A stretch of DNA of 64,000 bases, from positions 448,116 to 512,115 of the forward strand of contig NZ_JACDIT010000001.1 in NCBI RefSeq assembly GCF_013839445.1. The letters are read 5' to 3'. This DNA comes from Chthonobacter albigriseus (GTDB taxonomy: Bacteria; Pseudomonadota; Alphaproteobacteria; Rhizobiales; Pleomorphomonadaceae). This document shows positions 36,812-47,623 of the stretch, in pieces (position 1 is the stretch's first letter; each line of letters opens with the position of its first letter). The position numbers and the translations under genes were made by a program. The notes below the pieces were generated by a model. The model did not search any database and was not told where the DNA came from. It saw only the letters and a program-made list of their open reading frames with translations.

Positions 36812-37192
36812 TCAGGATTTCCCCTTCTTGCCGGCGGACTTCAGCAGCGAGACCAGGTCCTGCATGCCTTCCGGCGCGGCGTTGTAGAGCCAGAGGACGT
36901 CCGGGTTGCCGGCGGTGAACTCCTTGCCGGCGTCGGTGGCGATGCCCCGCTCCACCAGGGGGGGCGGCGTGGGGGCCCCATCCAGCGTCTTCACCCCCGC
37001 CTCGGCTTGCGCCTTGGCGATGATATCCACGGCGGCGGCGAAAGCGTCCGGATCGGATGCGCGGAGGTCCGAGAGCGTCGGATTTCGTGCGGCGAGCGCC
37101 TCGACGACCGCCTCGTCGGCGGCAAGCGAGGAACCGCCGGACAACAGGCCGAGGACTGCGGCAGCCAGAAGGGAGATGAGAGGTCGTCGCAT
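36812..37192 (-). CDS. Small exported protein of unknown function
   Basis: 126 residues from ATG at 37192. The signal peptide MRRPLISLLAAAVLGLLSGGSSLA is clear. The mature ~100 residues are helical, with AARNPTLSDLRASDPDAFAAAVDIIAKAQAEAG, a PTPPPLVERG turn, AGNPDVLWLYNAAPEGMQDL and a Lys-rich end. No Cys or known domain is present. It lies upstream of the OmpA-family gene on the same strand (127-base gap) and 18 bases downstream of the winged-helix-like gene, so it may join that transcription unit. Confidence 0.72.
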   Translation of the reverse strand: MRRPLISLLAAAVLGLLSGGSSLAADEAVVEALAARNPTLSDLRASDPDAFAAAVDIIAKAQAEAGVKTLDGAPTPPPLVERGIATDAGKEFTAGNPDVLWLYNAAPEGMQDLVSLLKSAGKKGKS

Positions 37193-37210
37193 GCGTCGAG
37201 ATCCTTCAGC

Positions 37211-37846
37211 CTATGGGGATGGGTTGATCACTGTTTCCCTGACGCGCAGGCGCAGATCGCGCAGCACCTGCGCAAAGATCACTTCGATCGAGCCGTTCGA
37301 CCACACCAGCATGCTGCCGAAGGGAGACTTCTCGCGCACCAGGAAACCGGCCTTGGCGAGATCGATGATCACCTTGCGGCACGTCTCCGTCGACATGACG
37401 GTGACCAGGAAGCGGGCCAGATTGGACTGGTCTATCGCCCCCGGCCGGTCGATCCAGGTCTGCAGCAGTCGAGGCTTGGTGTCGGCCGTGAACATGGCAG
37501 CCAGCGCCCGCTCGTCCGTCAGCCCGAGACGCTCCAGCTTGGGACGGTCCTTGGTCAGCGATACGATGTAGTCGTTGTGCAGTTCGGCGAACCGGCCGAG
37601 GTGGTCCACCGTCTCGATGCCGTAGGCCTTCATGGAGTAGAGGAACTCCGCGATCTGGTAGACCGCTTCCGACCTCAGTTGCTCCAGAACCTTGGGTTCG
37701 AGCGTCTGCGAGGCCTGGTACAGGCGGTCGGCGAAGGTCAGCCGCGAAAGTCGGACGCTCTCCAGGAAGCTCGCATCCAGTGCGACTTCTTCCGAATCCC
37801 AGTCGAAGTCCAGCATCCACCCTCGTCCCCATTGGTCGGATCGCAT
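37211..37846 (-). CDS. Predicted winged-helix regulator-like protein
   Basis: 211 residues from ATG at 37846; ATGs at 37909 and 37816 are alternatives, none with a strong ribosome site. There is no signal peptide. The C-terminal half has a pattern suggesting a winged helix: DQSNLARFLVTVMSTETCRKVIIDLAKAGFLVREK followed by a hairpin (FGSMLVWSNG), as in Crp-type output domains (SQ..LA...G.S..TV.R.I..L...G.I). The N-terminal half is helical (RLTFADRLYQASQTLEPKVLEQ). A perfect 12-bp palindrome lies about 85 bases upstream in the divergent promoter gap and could be its operator. It may control the envelope-protease genes; this is inference. Confidence 0.6.
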   Translation of the reverse strand: MRSDQWGRGWMLDFDWDSEEVALDASFLESVRLSRLTFADRLYQASQTLEPKVLEQLRSEAVYQIAEFLYSMKAYGIETVDHLGRFAELHNDYIVSLTKDRPKLERLGLTDERALAAMFTADTKPRLLQTWIDRPGAIDQSNLARFLVTVMSTETCRKVIIDLAKAGFLVREKSPFGSMLVWSNGSIEVIFAQVLRDLRLRVRETVINPSP

Positions 37847-37930
37847 GTCGCCTGCAGAAAAACACGCGAAACATCTCCGCAAAATATTAGACTGACGGCC
37901 CCCCTCCAAGGGAATTGGGAGCCGACAGCT

Positions 37931-37942
37931 TGTTCGCGAACA
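37931..37942. promoter_or_regulatory. Perfect palindrome TGTTCGCGAACA in a divergent promoter
   Basis: A 12-bp perfect palindrome lies between the winged-helix-like gene (minus) and the NlpC/P60-like gene (plus), followed by a third half-site GGTTCG at 37943-37948. The position and symmetry suggest a dimeric regulator, perhaps the winged-helix-like protein itself. Confidence 0.5.
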
Positions 37943-37998
37943 GGTTCGTGCCTAACGTCTCCCGGTGTATAGCTTAGCTGGAGCGATCGGGTATCGCC

Positions 37999-39621
37999 AT
38001 GGCGAAGTGGGTGGTTGGTCTTGCGGCCCTTGTGGCCCTTCCCGGTCTGGTGGTCCTGCCCGCGTGGGCGGACGACGACCAGGTGCTGTTCCAGTTTCGC
38101 AGCGGAACGGCGCCGAACGAAGTCGGCATCGTGCCGGGCGCCGAGGACGTGGAGCCCTCCGGACCGGCGGCGCTCACCATCGGTGACGACGGCACGGTCT
38201 ACGTGCTCGACCAGAACAACGAGCGGGTGATCGCGGTCAGCCCCGAACGCTCGGGCCAGGCGCCGCAGATCCTCGCCCTGCCCCCGGACCTCCCGGCCGC
38301 GGACCTTGCCATCGTGCGCAACGAGCTGTTCCTCTGGGCGGACGGCGTGGTGGCAGTGGAGAAGACGGGCGAGCCGGATGCGCCGGAACGGGCGCTGCGG
38401 GTGGTTTCCGGGGACGCGGACAGCTACACGCGCTCGGCGCTCGCCGCGATGGGTTCGCAGCCCCCCGGTCCGCTTGACGGCCTGTTCGACGAGATCGGGC
38501 GGAGCGCCAACCGCGACGACAGCCGGCCGACGGTGGTCCAGTACGTCCCCAGCCGCGGGCTCGGCGACGTGGTGGCCGAGGTCGACGTGCTGCACGGCCG
38601 CGAAGCGCGCATCGCGATTCGCCGCGGCGGGGAGGAGGCCGCCTTCGTGCTGCTCGACGCCCGGACGCGCGATCGCATCGGCACCGTGGAGGTGCTCGAC
38701 ATCGATACGACCGGGCGGCCCTACGTGCTGATCGAGACCGTGCCGGACAATGAGGCCACTGACGCGGCCATGTTCGTCGTCCGGTTCTCGCCGAGCGGGG
38801 AGACGGAAGCCGCCTATGACGTGCCGCTCGAGCCGGGCGCGACCTTCTCGCGTCGGTTCGTCTCGGTCGGTCCGCGCGGCGACGTGCTGTTCCTGCGCTC
38901 CGACACGGCCCGCGCCGACGTGCTGCGGCTCGCCAGCCGGCCGACCGCGCCCGGCGATGTGCTCGCGGGTGTCGCGCCCAAGCGCAAGCCGGCAAGCGTG
39001 AAACAGGGCAAGGCCCCGAAGATGGCGATCCGGCCGACCGGCCGGGAGAGCGTCGTGGAGCGCGCCGTGGCCTTCGAGACGGCCCGTTGGACGGTGAACC
39101 CCGCCGCCTACGGCAAGGATCCCGCACCGCGCTGCCCGAACATGAACCGGGTCCAGCGCCCTCTCTACCTGAAGGGCAAGCTGAACCAGGACGTGAAGGG
39201 CATTCCCTACTGCTGGGGCTGCAAGACCTCGGTCGACGCCTTCTACGAGGGCCTGGAGAAAGGCCTCACCGCCGGAAACGTGTGCACCCACAGCGCGGTG
39301 CGCACCAAGGTCATGGGGGTGGACTGCTCGGCCTTCGTCAGCGAGGTGTGGGGTCTCGCCCGGCACGTGACTACGGCCGCGATGCCGACCATCACCCAGC
39401 GGATCAAGGATCCGATGACGCTGCGGCCGGGCGACGCCCTCAACAAGCCCGGCTCGCACGTGATGCTGTTCCTGCGCTTCACCGCCGACCGCAAGGTGGA
39501 GGTGATGGAAGCCTCGCCGAACGCCTGCTCGGGCCGGGTCTGCCGGAACGTCTACCTGCTCTCCACGCTGCTGCGCCGCGGCTACCAGCCGGTGCGGCTG
39601 AAGGTGATGGGCGCGTCCTGA
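37999..39621 (+). CDS. Exported protein with propeller-like N-terminus and NlpC/P60- or CHAP-like C-terminus
   Basis: 540 residues. The signal peptide is 1-24 (ending PAWA). Residues about 50-320 look like a beta-propeller (PAALTIGDDGTVYVLDQNNERVIAV and similar strands). The C-terminal ~150 residues resemble NlpC/P60 or CHAP amidases: Cys443 in GVDCSAFVSEVWG and His487 in GSHVMLFLRF form the likely dyad. Further Cys pairs occur (YCWGCKTS, ACSGRVCR). Such domains cut peptide bonds in peptidoglycan. It is the only plus-strand gene among the caspase-cluster genes, transcribed divergently from the winged-helix-like gene across the palindrome. It may make room in the wall for the envelope complex; that is speculative. 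Confidence 0.78.
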   Translation: MAKWVVGLAALVALPGLVVLPAWADDDQVLFQFRSGTAPNEVGIVPGAEDVEPSGPAALTIGDDGTVYVLDQNNERVIAVSPERSGQAPQILALPPDLPAADLAIVRNELFLWADGVVAVEKTGEPDAPERALRVVSGDADSYTRSALAAMGSQPPGPLDGLFDEIGRSANRDDSRPTVVQYVPSRGLGDVVAEVDVLHGREARIAIRRGGEEAAFVLLDARTRDRIGTVEVLDIDTTGRPYVLIETVPDNEATDAAMFVVRFSPSGETEAAYDVPLEPGATFSRRFVSVGPRGDVLFLRSDTARADVLRLASRPTAPGDVLAGVAPKRKPASVKQGKAPKMAIRPTGRESVVERAVAFETARWTVNPAAYGKDPAPRCPNMNRVQRPLYLKGKLNQDVKGIPYCWGCKTSVDAFYEGLEKGLTAGNVCTHSAVRTKVMGVDCSAFVSEVWGLARHVTTAAMPTITQRIKDPMTLRPGDALNKPGSHVMLFLRFTADRKVEVMEASPNACSGRVCRNVYLLSTLLRRGYQPVRLKVMGAS

Positions 39622-39930
39622 GGCGGCACCCCTAACGGACCTTGTTGCCATGCGGCCATAGGTCCGTTGACCTGGATAGGGGCGTGGAGCGGGGTCTACC
39701 GTGTCTTGGTGCGCAGGGCCCAAAGCCGGCTCGACGATGTGTCCCCGACGACCGTCGAGAGCACATCGCGCGGGAGAGATGCCGGCCAGTCCCCACGGCC
39801 GCCAGGGTGGCATCCCCACCGACCAGAGGGATGCTCCTGCCGTCGAAGCGAGCAAGACCAGTCCGTGGTAGGACAGGCCGGCGTCCGGTTAGGGTCGAAC
39901 TGGATCGCTGGCCCCTACCGCGACCTCCTG
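39622..39930. other. 309-base gap between convergent genes
   Basis: No gene is supported. Open frames here have Arg/Pro/Ser-rich products typical of non-coding GC-rich DNA. No clear terminator hairpin was recognised. Confidence 0.4.
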
Positions 39931-40416
39931 CTATCCCCCCCAACTCGAAGTCCCGTCATCACTATCGTTGTCGCCTGGGCTGTTGTTGTCGCCAGGGCTG
40001 TTGTTGTCGCCAGGGCTGTTGTTGTCGCCAGGGCTGTTGTTGTCGCCTGGGCTGTTGTTGTCGCCCGGGCTGTTGTTATCGCCGGGGCTGTTGTTGTCGC
40101 CGGGACTGTTGCTGTCAGCCGGAGTGTCGGGCGAAGTTCCTGAGCCGGTCTGAGATCCGGAACCACTGGACGACGTTGAAGTGTTCGATGAACCGGATTC
40201 CGAGCGACCGCCTGCGTTACGGCTTGCCACGACAGTGCCGGTTTGGCTGCGTGCCGCGGGAGCAGTGACATTGGCGGGAGCGGTCTGCACGGACCCAGTC
40301 GTCAGGTTCCCCGGAAGATAACTGCAGCCTTGGACCGACGTCCCGAGCAACAGAACGCATGACGACAAAAGAAAAAAGCGCAGCGTTTTCGCCCCGACAG
40401 GTGCGCCGTATGACAT
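39931..40416 (-). CDS. Tandem-repeat lipoprotein
   Basis: 161 residues; ATG at 40416 follows GGGAGGG. The signal peptide (LRFFLLSSCVLLLGTSVQGC) ends in a lipobox with the lipidated Cys at residue 31. The rest is Ser/Thr/Gly/Asn-rich and unstructured, then eight units of Ser-Pro-Gly-Asp-Asn-Asn and a short tail (DDGTSSWGG). Asp/Asn/Gly repeats of this kind can bind calcium loosely or act as a flexible spacer on the cell surface. No enzyme domain is seen. It lies 31 bases downstream of the third caspase gene in the same direction and is probably cotranscribed with it. Confidence 0.75.
   Translation of the reverse strand: MSYGAPVGAKTLRFFLLSSCVLLLGTSVQGCSYLPGNLTTGSVQTAPANVTAPAARSQTGTVVASRNAGGRSESGSSNTSTSSSGSGSQTGSGTSPDTPADSNSPGDNNSPGDNNSPGDNNSPGDNNSPGDNNSPGDNNSPGDNNSPGDNDSDDGTSSWGG
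39966..40109 (-). repeat. 18-bp tandem repeat coding for (SPGDNN)8
   Basis: Eight copies of an 18-base unit (plus-strand TGTTGTTGTCGCCAGGGC with point variants) in perfect register inside the lipoprotein gene. The middle copies are nearly identical, pointing to recent expansion. There are no spacers between units, so it is not a CRISPR array. Confidence 0.88.
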
Positions 40417-40447
40417 GGTATCCCTCCCCATGGACAACCGGGCGGGA

Positions 40448-43018
40448 TCAGATGAGATCGTAACGGGGGTTCTGTGCTTTCCAGACGAGTCCCGAAAGAA
40501 GCCCGATCCGCTCGTCAATGTCCTTGAGCGCCAGGATATCCTTAACAGATCGTTTATCAAGGGCCGCTATCAGGGATTTTTCGAGCGCCTTCTTCGTCTT
40601 GTTGGGCATTTCTCCGAGAGCATTCAGCGCCGTTTTCTTCGGATCGGGAAAGATCTCGCTCAAACCGACGGCCAACGCCAAGTAACGCGTCGCCGTCTGC
40701 TCGGCCTTCGGCTCCCCGGTATCCAGCGCGAGCCGCGCGCGGTCCGTGGCGGCCCAGTAGTCGCCGCGTTCGGCGGCCAGTTCAAACCAGCGGGCCGCTT
40801 CGGCCGGGTCCTTCTCCACGCCGATGCCGTCGCGGTACATGCGGGCGATGCTGCGCGGGGCGAAGGGATGGCCGCCGTCGGACGCCTGCTTGAACAGGTC
40901 GAGCGCCTTGGCCTCGTCCTTGGGGGCGCCCTTGCCGGACCGGTAGGCCACGGCGAGGTTGTTGATGGAGTAGATGTCCTTGCGCGCCACGCCCTCGTCG
41001 AAGTAGCGGACGGCGCGTTCCGGGTCGGCCGTGACGCCGACGCCATCCATGAAGATCGCGCCGAGTTCGTTCATGGCGTAGGTATGGCCGAGGTCGGCGG
41101 CCTTCAGCAGGAACTCCATGCCGCGTTTGCGCTCGTCGTCGCTCGAGGCGGCGCGGTAGAGGCGCTTGCCGTAGTCGTGCATGCCGTAGGGGTCGCCCTT
41201 CTCGGCGGCGAGCAGGAAGAGTTCCATGGCCTTCGGGACGTCCGGTTCGCCGAGGGCGCCTCGGGCGTAGAGGGCGGCCAGACTGTCGGAGGCACGGACG
41301 TGGCCGGCCTCCATCGCCTGCTTGAAGGTCGCGGCGGCGTCCTTGGGCTGGCGGCCGGCGAGTTGCGCCCTGCCGAGCTGGTAGACGAAGCGCGGAACGT
41401 CGGGATAGGCCCCCACGGCCGCGGCGCAGGCAGCCAACGCGGCTTCAGGCTCGATCTCGTTCGGCAGGCGACCGGCGACGACCCCCTGAAGATCCAGCGG
41501 AGCGCCGGCCTCGATATCGCAGGGATCGAGCGCCGCCGTGATCGGCAGTGCGGCGCGAACGCCCGCTCCGGCCTCGATCACGACCTCGAAAGCCTTGTTC
41601 TCCGACCCGATCGCGGGATCGAAGCTCAGGCCGGACAGTTCGCCGCCCTTCAGGACATTGCCTGCAGCGACCGTGCGCTCGCCCGCCTTCAGGACGCCTT
41701 CCGCGGGCACCGCGGCGATCGTGTAGGCGGCCTCCGCCGGCGCCCCTTCAGGTGCAGGCAGGTCGAGGGCCTGGGGACCGACGCCGATCACCACGGTGTG
41801 CGAGGCGCCGTCCATTCCGGCGAGATAGTCGGCCACGGCGGCTTCGGCCTCCTTGCGGCGGCGCTCCTCTTCGGCGCGCTGCTGGCCGGCGTCCTGGACG
41901 ACCTGGATGGCGACGACGCTCTGGGCGCTCTGGCCGTAGAAGTCGGTCGCGGCATAACTGAACAGGGCGACCGTGCCCGGCGCGACGCCGGAGGCGTCAA
42001 AGGTCATGGCGCCGAGGTCGTCAGCGGTCAGGGTGCTCGACGGGGCCAGCGGCGTGCCGGCGAGCAGAACCCGTCCGGCCTGCGGCACCTGGAGCACGGA
42101 GACGGTGAGCGGAGACCCTGACGGGGCCTTCGGCTGTTCCAGGGCAAGCGGCGTGGAGGCGATGCCGGCCGGCACCGTCTGCTGCTGCAGGCTGGCGAGG
42201 ATCGGGGGCGCGGGCGCGTCGAAGAAGTAGAAGGAATCGATCAGGGACGAGTTTTCCCAGGGGATCTGGGCGCCCTTGGTGGCCGAGATGACGTCGCGAC
42301 GGACCTCTGTCAGGACCTGGCGGATCTCCTTGTTCGGCACGCTGGCATGATCGACGAAATACTGCGTGTAGGGGCTGAGCTTGCCGGCGCCGTCGAGCGC
42401 CACCTCGCCCGGGGCGGTGGAGAAGGCGATCAGGCTGCCCAGATCGGAATCGATCGGCGCCAGCCCGCGGGTCGGCCCGACGGGCTCGAGCTTCTCGGCC
42501 ATCCAGAAGGATTGGTTCTTGAAGGGGTTGTTGCGGCAGGCGTCGAGGAAGATCAGCTGGACGCGCGACTTGTCGCGCAGATGCCCGATGATGAGCTCGA
42601 GCGGCATGGTCTGCGTCTCGACGTCGTAGGCGCTGTCCAGCGTCGCATCCACCGGAACGAGGAAGTTGCGCCCACCGATCTGCACGCCGTGACCGGCGTA
42701 GTAGACCAGCCCGACGTGCGCCCCGTCGGCGGAGCGCAGAAAGGCCCGAACGGCCTCCTCCAGTCCGAGACGGTCCACATCGAGGCCGAGGGTGACGTTG
42801 AAGCCGGCCTTACGCAGGACGTCGGCGACCTCGCGCACGTCGTTCGCCGGGTTGGGCAACGGTTCCAGCTTGCTGTAGTGCGAGTTGCCGATCACCAGCG
42901 CGACGCGGCGGTTCTCGCCGGTCTCGGCCTGGACGGACAAGGTGAGGGTAAGGCCCAGCAGACAGGCGAAAACGCCTTTGAGCAGGGCTTGGACGAGCGG
43001 GTGTATCAAGCACCTCAT
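40448..43018 (-). CDS. Exported caspase-like (C14) protease with Sel1-like repeats
   Basis: 856 residues; ATG at 43018 follows GGAGAGA. The signal peptide is 1-31. The caspase domain (about 36-265) starts RRVALVIGNSHYSKLEPLPN and has the dyad His110 (YYAGHG) and Cys161 (FLDACRNNPF), matching the common bacterial C14 form. Residues about 270-545 contain Ig- or cadherin-like strands (for example LTADDLGAMTFDASGVAPG and VVIEAGAGVRAALPI). About 555-790 is a run of Sel1/TPR-like units (DSLAALYARGALGEPDVPKA, YAMNELGAIFMDGVG, RSIARMYRDGIGVEKDPAEA). Sel1 repeats bind partner proteins. It is the third caspase in 13 kb and is probably periplasmic and active. Confidence 0.92.
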   Translation of the reverse strand: MRCLIHPLVQALLKGVFACLLGLTLTLSVQAETGENRRVALVIGNSHYSKLEPLPNPANDVREVADVLRKAGFNVTLGLDVDRLGLEEAVRAFLRSADGAHVGLVYYAGHGVQIGGRNFLVPVDATLDSAYDVETQTMPLELIIGHLRDKSRVQLIFLDACRNNPFKNQSFWMAEKLEPVGPTRGLAPIDSDLGSLIAFSTAPGEVALDGAGKLSPYTQYFVDHASVPNKEIRQVLTEVRRDVISATKGAQIPWENSSLIDSFYFFDAPAPPILASLQQQTVPAGIASTPLALEQPKAPSGSPLTVSVLQVPQAGRVLLAGTPLAPSSTLTADDLGAMTFDASGVAPGTVALFSYAATDFYGQSAQSVVAIQVVQDAGQQRAEEERRRKEAEAAVADYLAGMDGASHTVVIGVGPQALDLPAPEGAPAEAAYTIAAVPAEGVLKAGERTVAAGNVLKGGELSGLSFDPAIGSENKAFEVVIEAGAGVRAALPITAALDPCDIEAGAPLDLQGVVAGRLPNEIEPEAALAACAAAVGAYPDVPRFVYQLGRAQLAGRQPKDAAATFKQAMEAGHVRASDSLAALYARGALGEPDVPKAMELFLLAAEKGDPYGMHDYGKRLYRAASSDDERKRGMEFLLKAADLGHTYAMNELGAIFMDGVGVTADPERAVRYFDEGVARKDIYSINNLAVAYRSGKGAPKDEAKALDLFKQASDGGHPFAPRSIARMYRDGIGVEKDPAEAARWFELAAERGDYWAATDRARLALDTGEPKAEQTATRYLALAVGLSEIFPDPKKTALNALGEMPNKTKKALEKSLIAALDKRSVKDILALKDIDERIGLLSGLVWKAQNPRYDLI

Positions 43019-43494
43019 CGCAGTCTCTCCGCCTGAAGTGCTGCCTCGCGACAGCCGTGACGGCCGATGCAACGCGATCGAGGCAGGCGTCCATCACCGC
43101 CAATCGGCAGGCTGTCGTCAAGTCGAATCATCACTGAAACGGCATGTCCCGCTGTTCAATTTTTTTGGAACCTCCCCATCCACTTGCCGTGGCTGGGGAA
43201 AACATTCCACACCCGCCGACGCCCGATCCTGAAAACATGCGCGACAAGAGAAGGCTCACGTCAAAGCTGATGGCGTCCATGAGGTGGCGGTTCGCGAGGC
43301 TCGTTCCCCGTGACACGGCGTGATATCGGGAAAACCGAAAGTTCGTTTCTGAATTATGTTCTGGCGAAAGCTCGGACTTCACCGCACTCTCAGCCTCGAC
43401 TTTGTCGACGCGCCAACAATCCGAACAAAAGGGGAGCGTGTCGCGATGGCTCGGGCTGCCGGACCAAGCCGGCGCCTCAACAGGGAGAGTCCAC
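43019..43494. other. 476-base divergent intergenic region
   Basis: It separates the Sel1-caspase gene (minus) from the ydcS-like gene (plus) and must hold both promoters. Frames open here give Arg/Ser-rich products without ribosome sites. No riboswitch or clear operator was recognised. A short T-run (TTCAATTTTTTTGG, near 43154) stands out in the GC-rich background. Confidence 0.45.
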
Positions 43495-44658
<1,164 letters not shown>

Positions 44659-44673
44659 GCCACGCAAGACCGA

Positions 44674-44708
44674 CCGCCTCCGCCGGCGCTCTTGCCGTGC
44701 GGGGGCGG
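44674..44708 (+). terminator. Strong intergenic hairpin between ydcS and ydcT
   Basis: CCGCCTCCGC (44674-44683) pairs with GCGGGGGCGG (44699-44708, one U-G pair), and inside it CGGC pairs with GCCG around GCTCTT. There is no T-tract. Hairpins after the binding-protein gene of ABC operons often stabilise its mRNA or lower downstream expression; this fits that role. Confidence 0.6.
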
Positions 44709-44817
44709 CCCCGGTAGCAGCCCTGCCCGTTCTGCCGCGCGCATCGCGATGGCACGCGCAGATGATTGCGCCCTGCATCCGCCACCGAGCGCCGCTTCCC
44801 AGGAGACATGATCGCCG

Positions 44818-45816
44818 ATGACCAGCCCCGCCGTCCGTTTCGACAAGGTCTCGCGCCATTTCGGCCCCGTGAAGGCGGTCGACGAGGTGGACCTTGCGAT
44901 CGCGCCGGGCGAGTTCTTCGCCATGCTGGGACCGTCCGGATCGGGCAAGACGACGTGCCTGCGGCTGATCGCCGGGTTCGAGCAGCCGACCGGCGGGGCG
45001 ATCGAGATCTTCGGCGAGCACGTGGAGGGTGTTCCGCCCTACCGACGGGCGGTGAACACCGTGTTCCAGGACTACGCGCTGTTCCCGCACATGACGGTGG
45101 CGGAGAACGTCGCCTACGGACTGAGGATCAAGGGGGTGGACAAGCGCTCGCGACGCCTCCGCGCCGATGAGATGCTTTCGCTGGTGAAGCTTTCCGGCTA
45201 CGGTGATCGTAAGCCGGCTCAGCTTTCCGGTGGTCAGCGGCAACGGGTGGCCCTTGCGCGGGCTCTGGTGAACGAGCCGAAGGTGCTGCTCCTGGACGAG
45301 CCGCTCGGCGCGCTGGACCTGAAACTGCGCGAGCAGATGCAGGGCGAGCTGAAGAGCCTGCAGCACCGGCTTGGGATCACCTTCGTGTTCGTCACGCACG
45401 ACCAGACCGAAGCCTTGGCGATGGCCGATCGCGTGGCTGTGTTCAATGAGGGCCGGATCGTCCAGGTGGGCAGTCCCGAGGAAATCTACGAACGGCCGCG
45501 GACGCGGTTCGTCGCCGATTTCGTGGGCGGCGCCAACGTGATCGAGCCGGCAGCCGCCGCAAGGCTGGGCCTGCCAGAGGGCCTCTGGTCGCTCCGGCCG
45601 GAGAAGATCGCCCTCGGCGGCGGCGACGGCGAGGCGATCCGGCTTCAGGGCCGGGCGCAGGAGGTGCAGTACCAGGGCGCGCAGCGCCGCGTCACCGTCG
45701 ATCTCGGTGCGGACCGGCTGGTGATGGTGGTGCCGGCGGGCGTGGCGAACTTCGGTGAGGGCGAGCCGGTGGCGCTCTCCGTGCCGGCGGCGGCGCTCAA
45801 CCGGATGGAAGGCTGA
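44818..45816 (+). CDS. ydcT: Polyamine-type ABC transporter ATP-binding protein (YdcT-like)
   Basis: 332 residues. The ATPase has Walker [12 protein letters not shown]-loop [13 protein letters not shown], signature [15 protein letters not shown], Walker [13 protein letters not shown] and the H-loop [16 protein letters not shown]-terminal TOBE domain (about 255-330; [25 protein letters not shown]) is typical of the PotA/YdcT group. It powers uptake of the ligand caught by the YdcS-like protein through the two permeases that follow. The permease gene begins four bases after its stop. Confidence 0.95.
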   Translation: MTSPAVRFDKVSRHFGPVKAVDEVDLAIAPGEFFAMLGPSGSGKTTCLRLIAGFEQPTGGAIEIFGEHVEGVPPYRRAVNTVFQDYALFPHMTVAENVAYGLRIKGVDKRSRRLRADEMLSLVKLSGYGDRKPAQLSGGQRQRVALARALVNEPKVLLLDEPLGALDLKLREQMQGELKSLQHRLGITFVFVTHDQTEALAMADRVAVFNEGRIVQVGSPEEIYERPRTRFVADFVGGANVIEPAAAARLGLPEGLWSLRPEKIALGGGDGEAIRLQGRAQEVQYQGAQRRVTVDLGADRLVMVVPAGVANFGEGEPVALSVPAAALNRMEG

Positions 45817-45820
45817 CGCG

Positions 45821-46771
<951 letters not shown>

Positions 46772-46792
46772 TCGAACCGCGAGAGCGGCGCC

Positions 46793-47596
46793 ATGAGCGA
46801 GCGCGCGTCCTTCCTCCTCAAGCTGATGGCCGGCGCGGGCCTGCTCTTCCTGCACCTGCCGCTCGCCTTCATCGTGCTCTACGCCTTCTCCACGGAGGAG
46901 AAGAGCTACCAGTTTCCGCCGCCGGGCTACACGACCCGGTGGTTCGCCGTCGCCTGGGAGCGGCAGGACATCTGGGCGGCGCTGACGCTGTCGGTGCAGG
47001 TGGCGCTGATCGCGACGGCGCTGGCGCTGGTGCTCGGGACGCTCGCCGCGGGCGCGCTGGCGCGGACCCGGTTCTTCGGGCGGGAGGCTATCTCGCTGCT
47101 GATCGTGCTGCCGATCGCGCTGCCGGGTATCGTCACCGGCATCTCGCTGCGCTCGGCCTTCGCGATCGCGGACATCCCCTTCTCGTTCTGGACGATCGTG
47201 CTCGGACACGCGACCTTCTGCATCGTGGTGGTCTACAACAATGCAGTCGCCCGGTTGCGGCGCACGTCGCCGTCGCTGATCGAGGCGTCGATGGATCTCG
47301 GGGCCGACAGCTTCCAGACCTTCCGCCACGTGGTGCTGCCGAACCTGGCCACCTCGCTGCTCGCCGGCGGCATGCTCGCCTTCGCACTGTCGTTCGACGA
47401 GGTGATCGTCACCACCTTCACAGCCGGCCAGCAGACGACCCTGCCGATCTGGATGCTGACCGAACTCATCCGACCGCGGCAGCGGCCGGTGACCAACGTG
47501 GTGGCCGTCTTCGTGATGGCCGTCACGTTCATCCCCATCCTCGCCGCCTACTATCTCACGCGGGACACGGCTGATGTCGCCGGCAGCGGCAAGTAA
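46793..47596 (+). CDS. ydcV: Polyamine-type ABC transporter permease (YdcV/PotC-like)
   Basis: 267 residues, six membrane helices, first at about 10-32 ([21 protein letters not shown]). The EAA loop is [43 protein letters not shown] after helix 1 is characteristic of PotC-type permeases. It forms the heterodimeric channel with the preceding permease. It is 27 bases from the dehydrogenase gene, in the same operon. Confidence 0.95.
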   Translation: MSERASFLLKLMAGAGLLFLHLPLAFIVLYAFSTEEKSYQFPPPGYTTRWFAVAWERQDIWAALTLSVQVALIATALALVLGTLAAGALARTRFFGREAISLLIVLPIALPGIVTGISLRSAFAIADIPFSFWTIVLGHATFCIVVVYNNAVARLRRTSPSLIEASMDLGADSFQTFRHVVLPNLATSLLAGGMLAFALSFDEVIVTTFTAGQQTTLPIWMLTELIRPRQRPVTNVVAVFVMAVTFIPILAAYYLTRDTADVAGSGK

Positions 47597-47623
47597 CACA
47601 AAGACGCAGTAAAGGAGGCCGAC

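Noticed and set aside
37932..37947. GTTC...GTTC resembling an alphaproteobacterial LexA (SOS) box
   Set aside because: The spacing is eight bases, not the required seven, and the sequence is better explained as a palindrome.
39966..40109. Regular short repeats resembling a CRISPR array
   Set aside because: The 18-bp units are contiguous without spacers and encode in-frame SPGDNN in a lipoprotein gene.
27904..43018. Cytosolic anti-phage defence island (caspase/trypsin effectors)
   Set aside because: The caspase and trypsin proteins all carry signal peptides and no nucleotide-sensing or NTPase sensor domain is present, so a cytosolic abortive-infection role is not supported.
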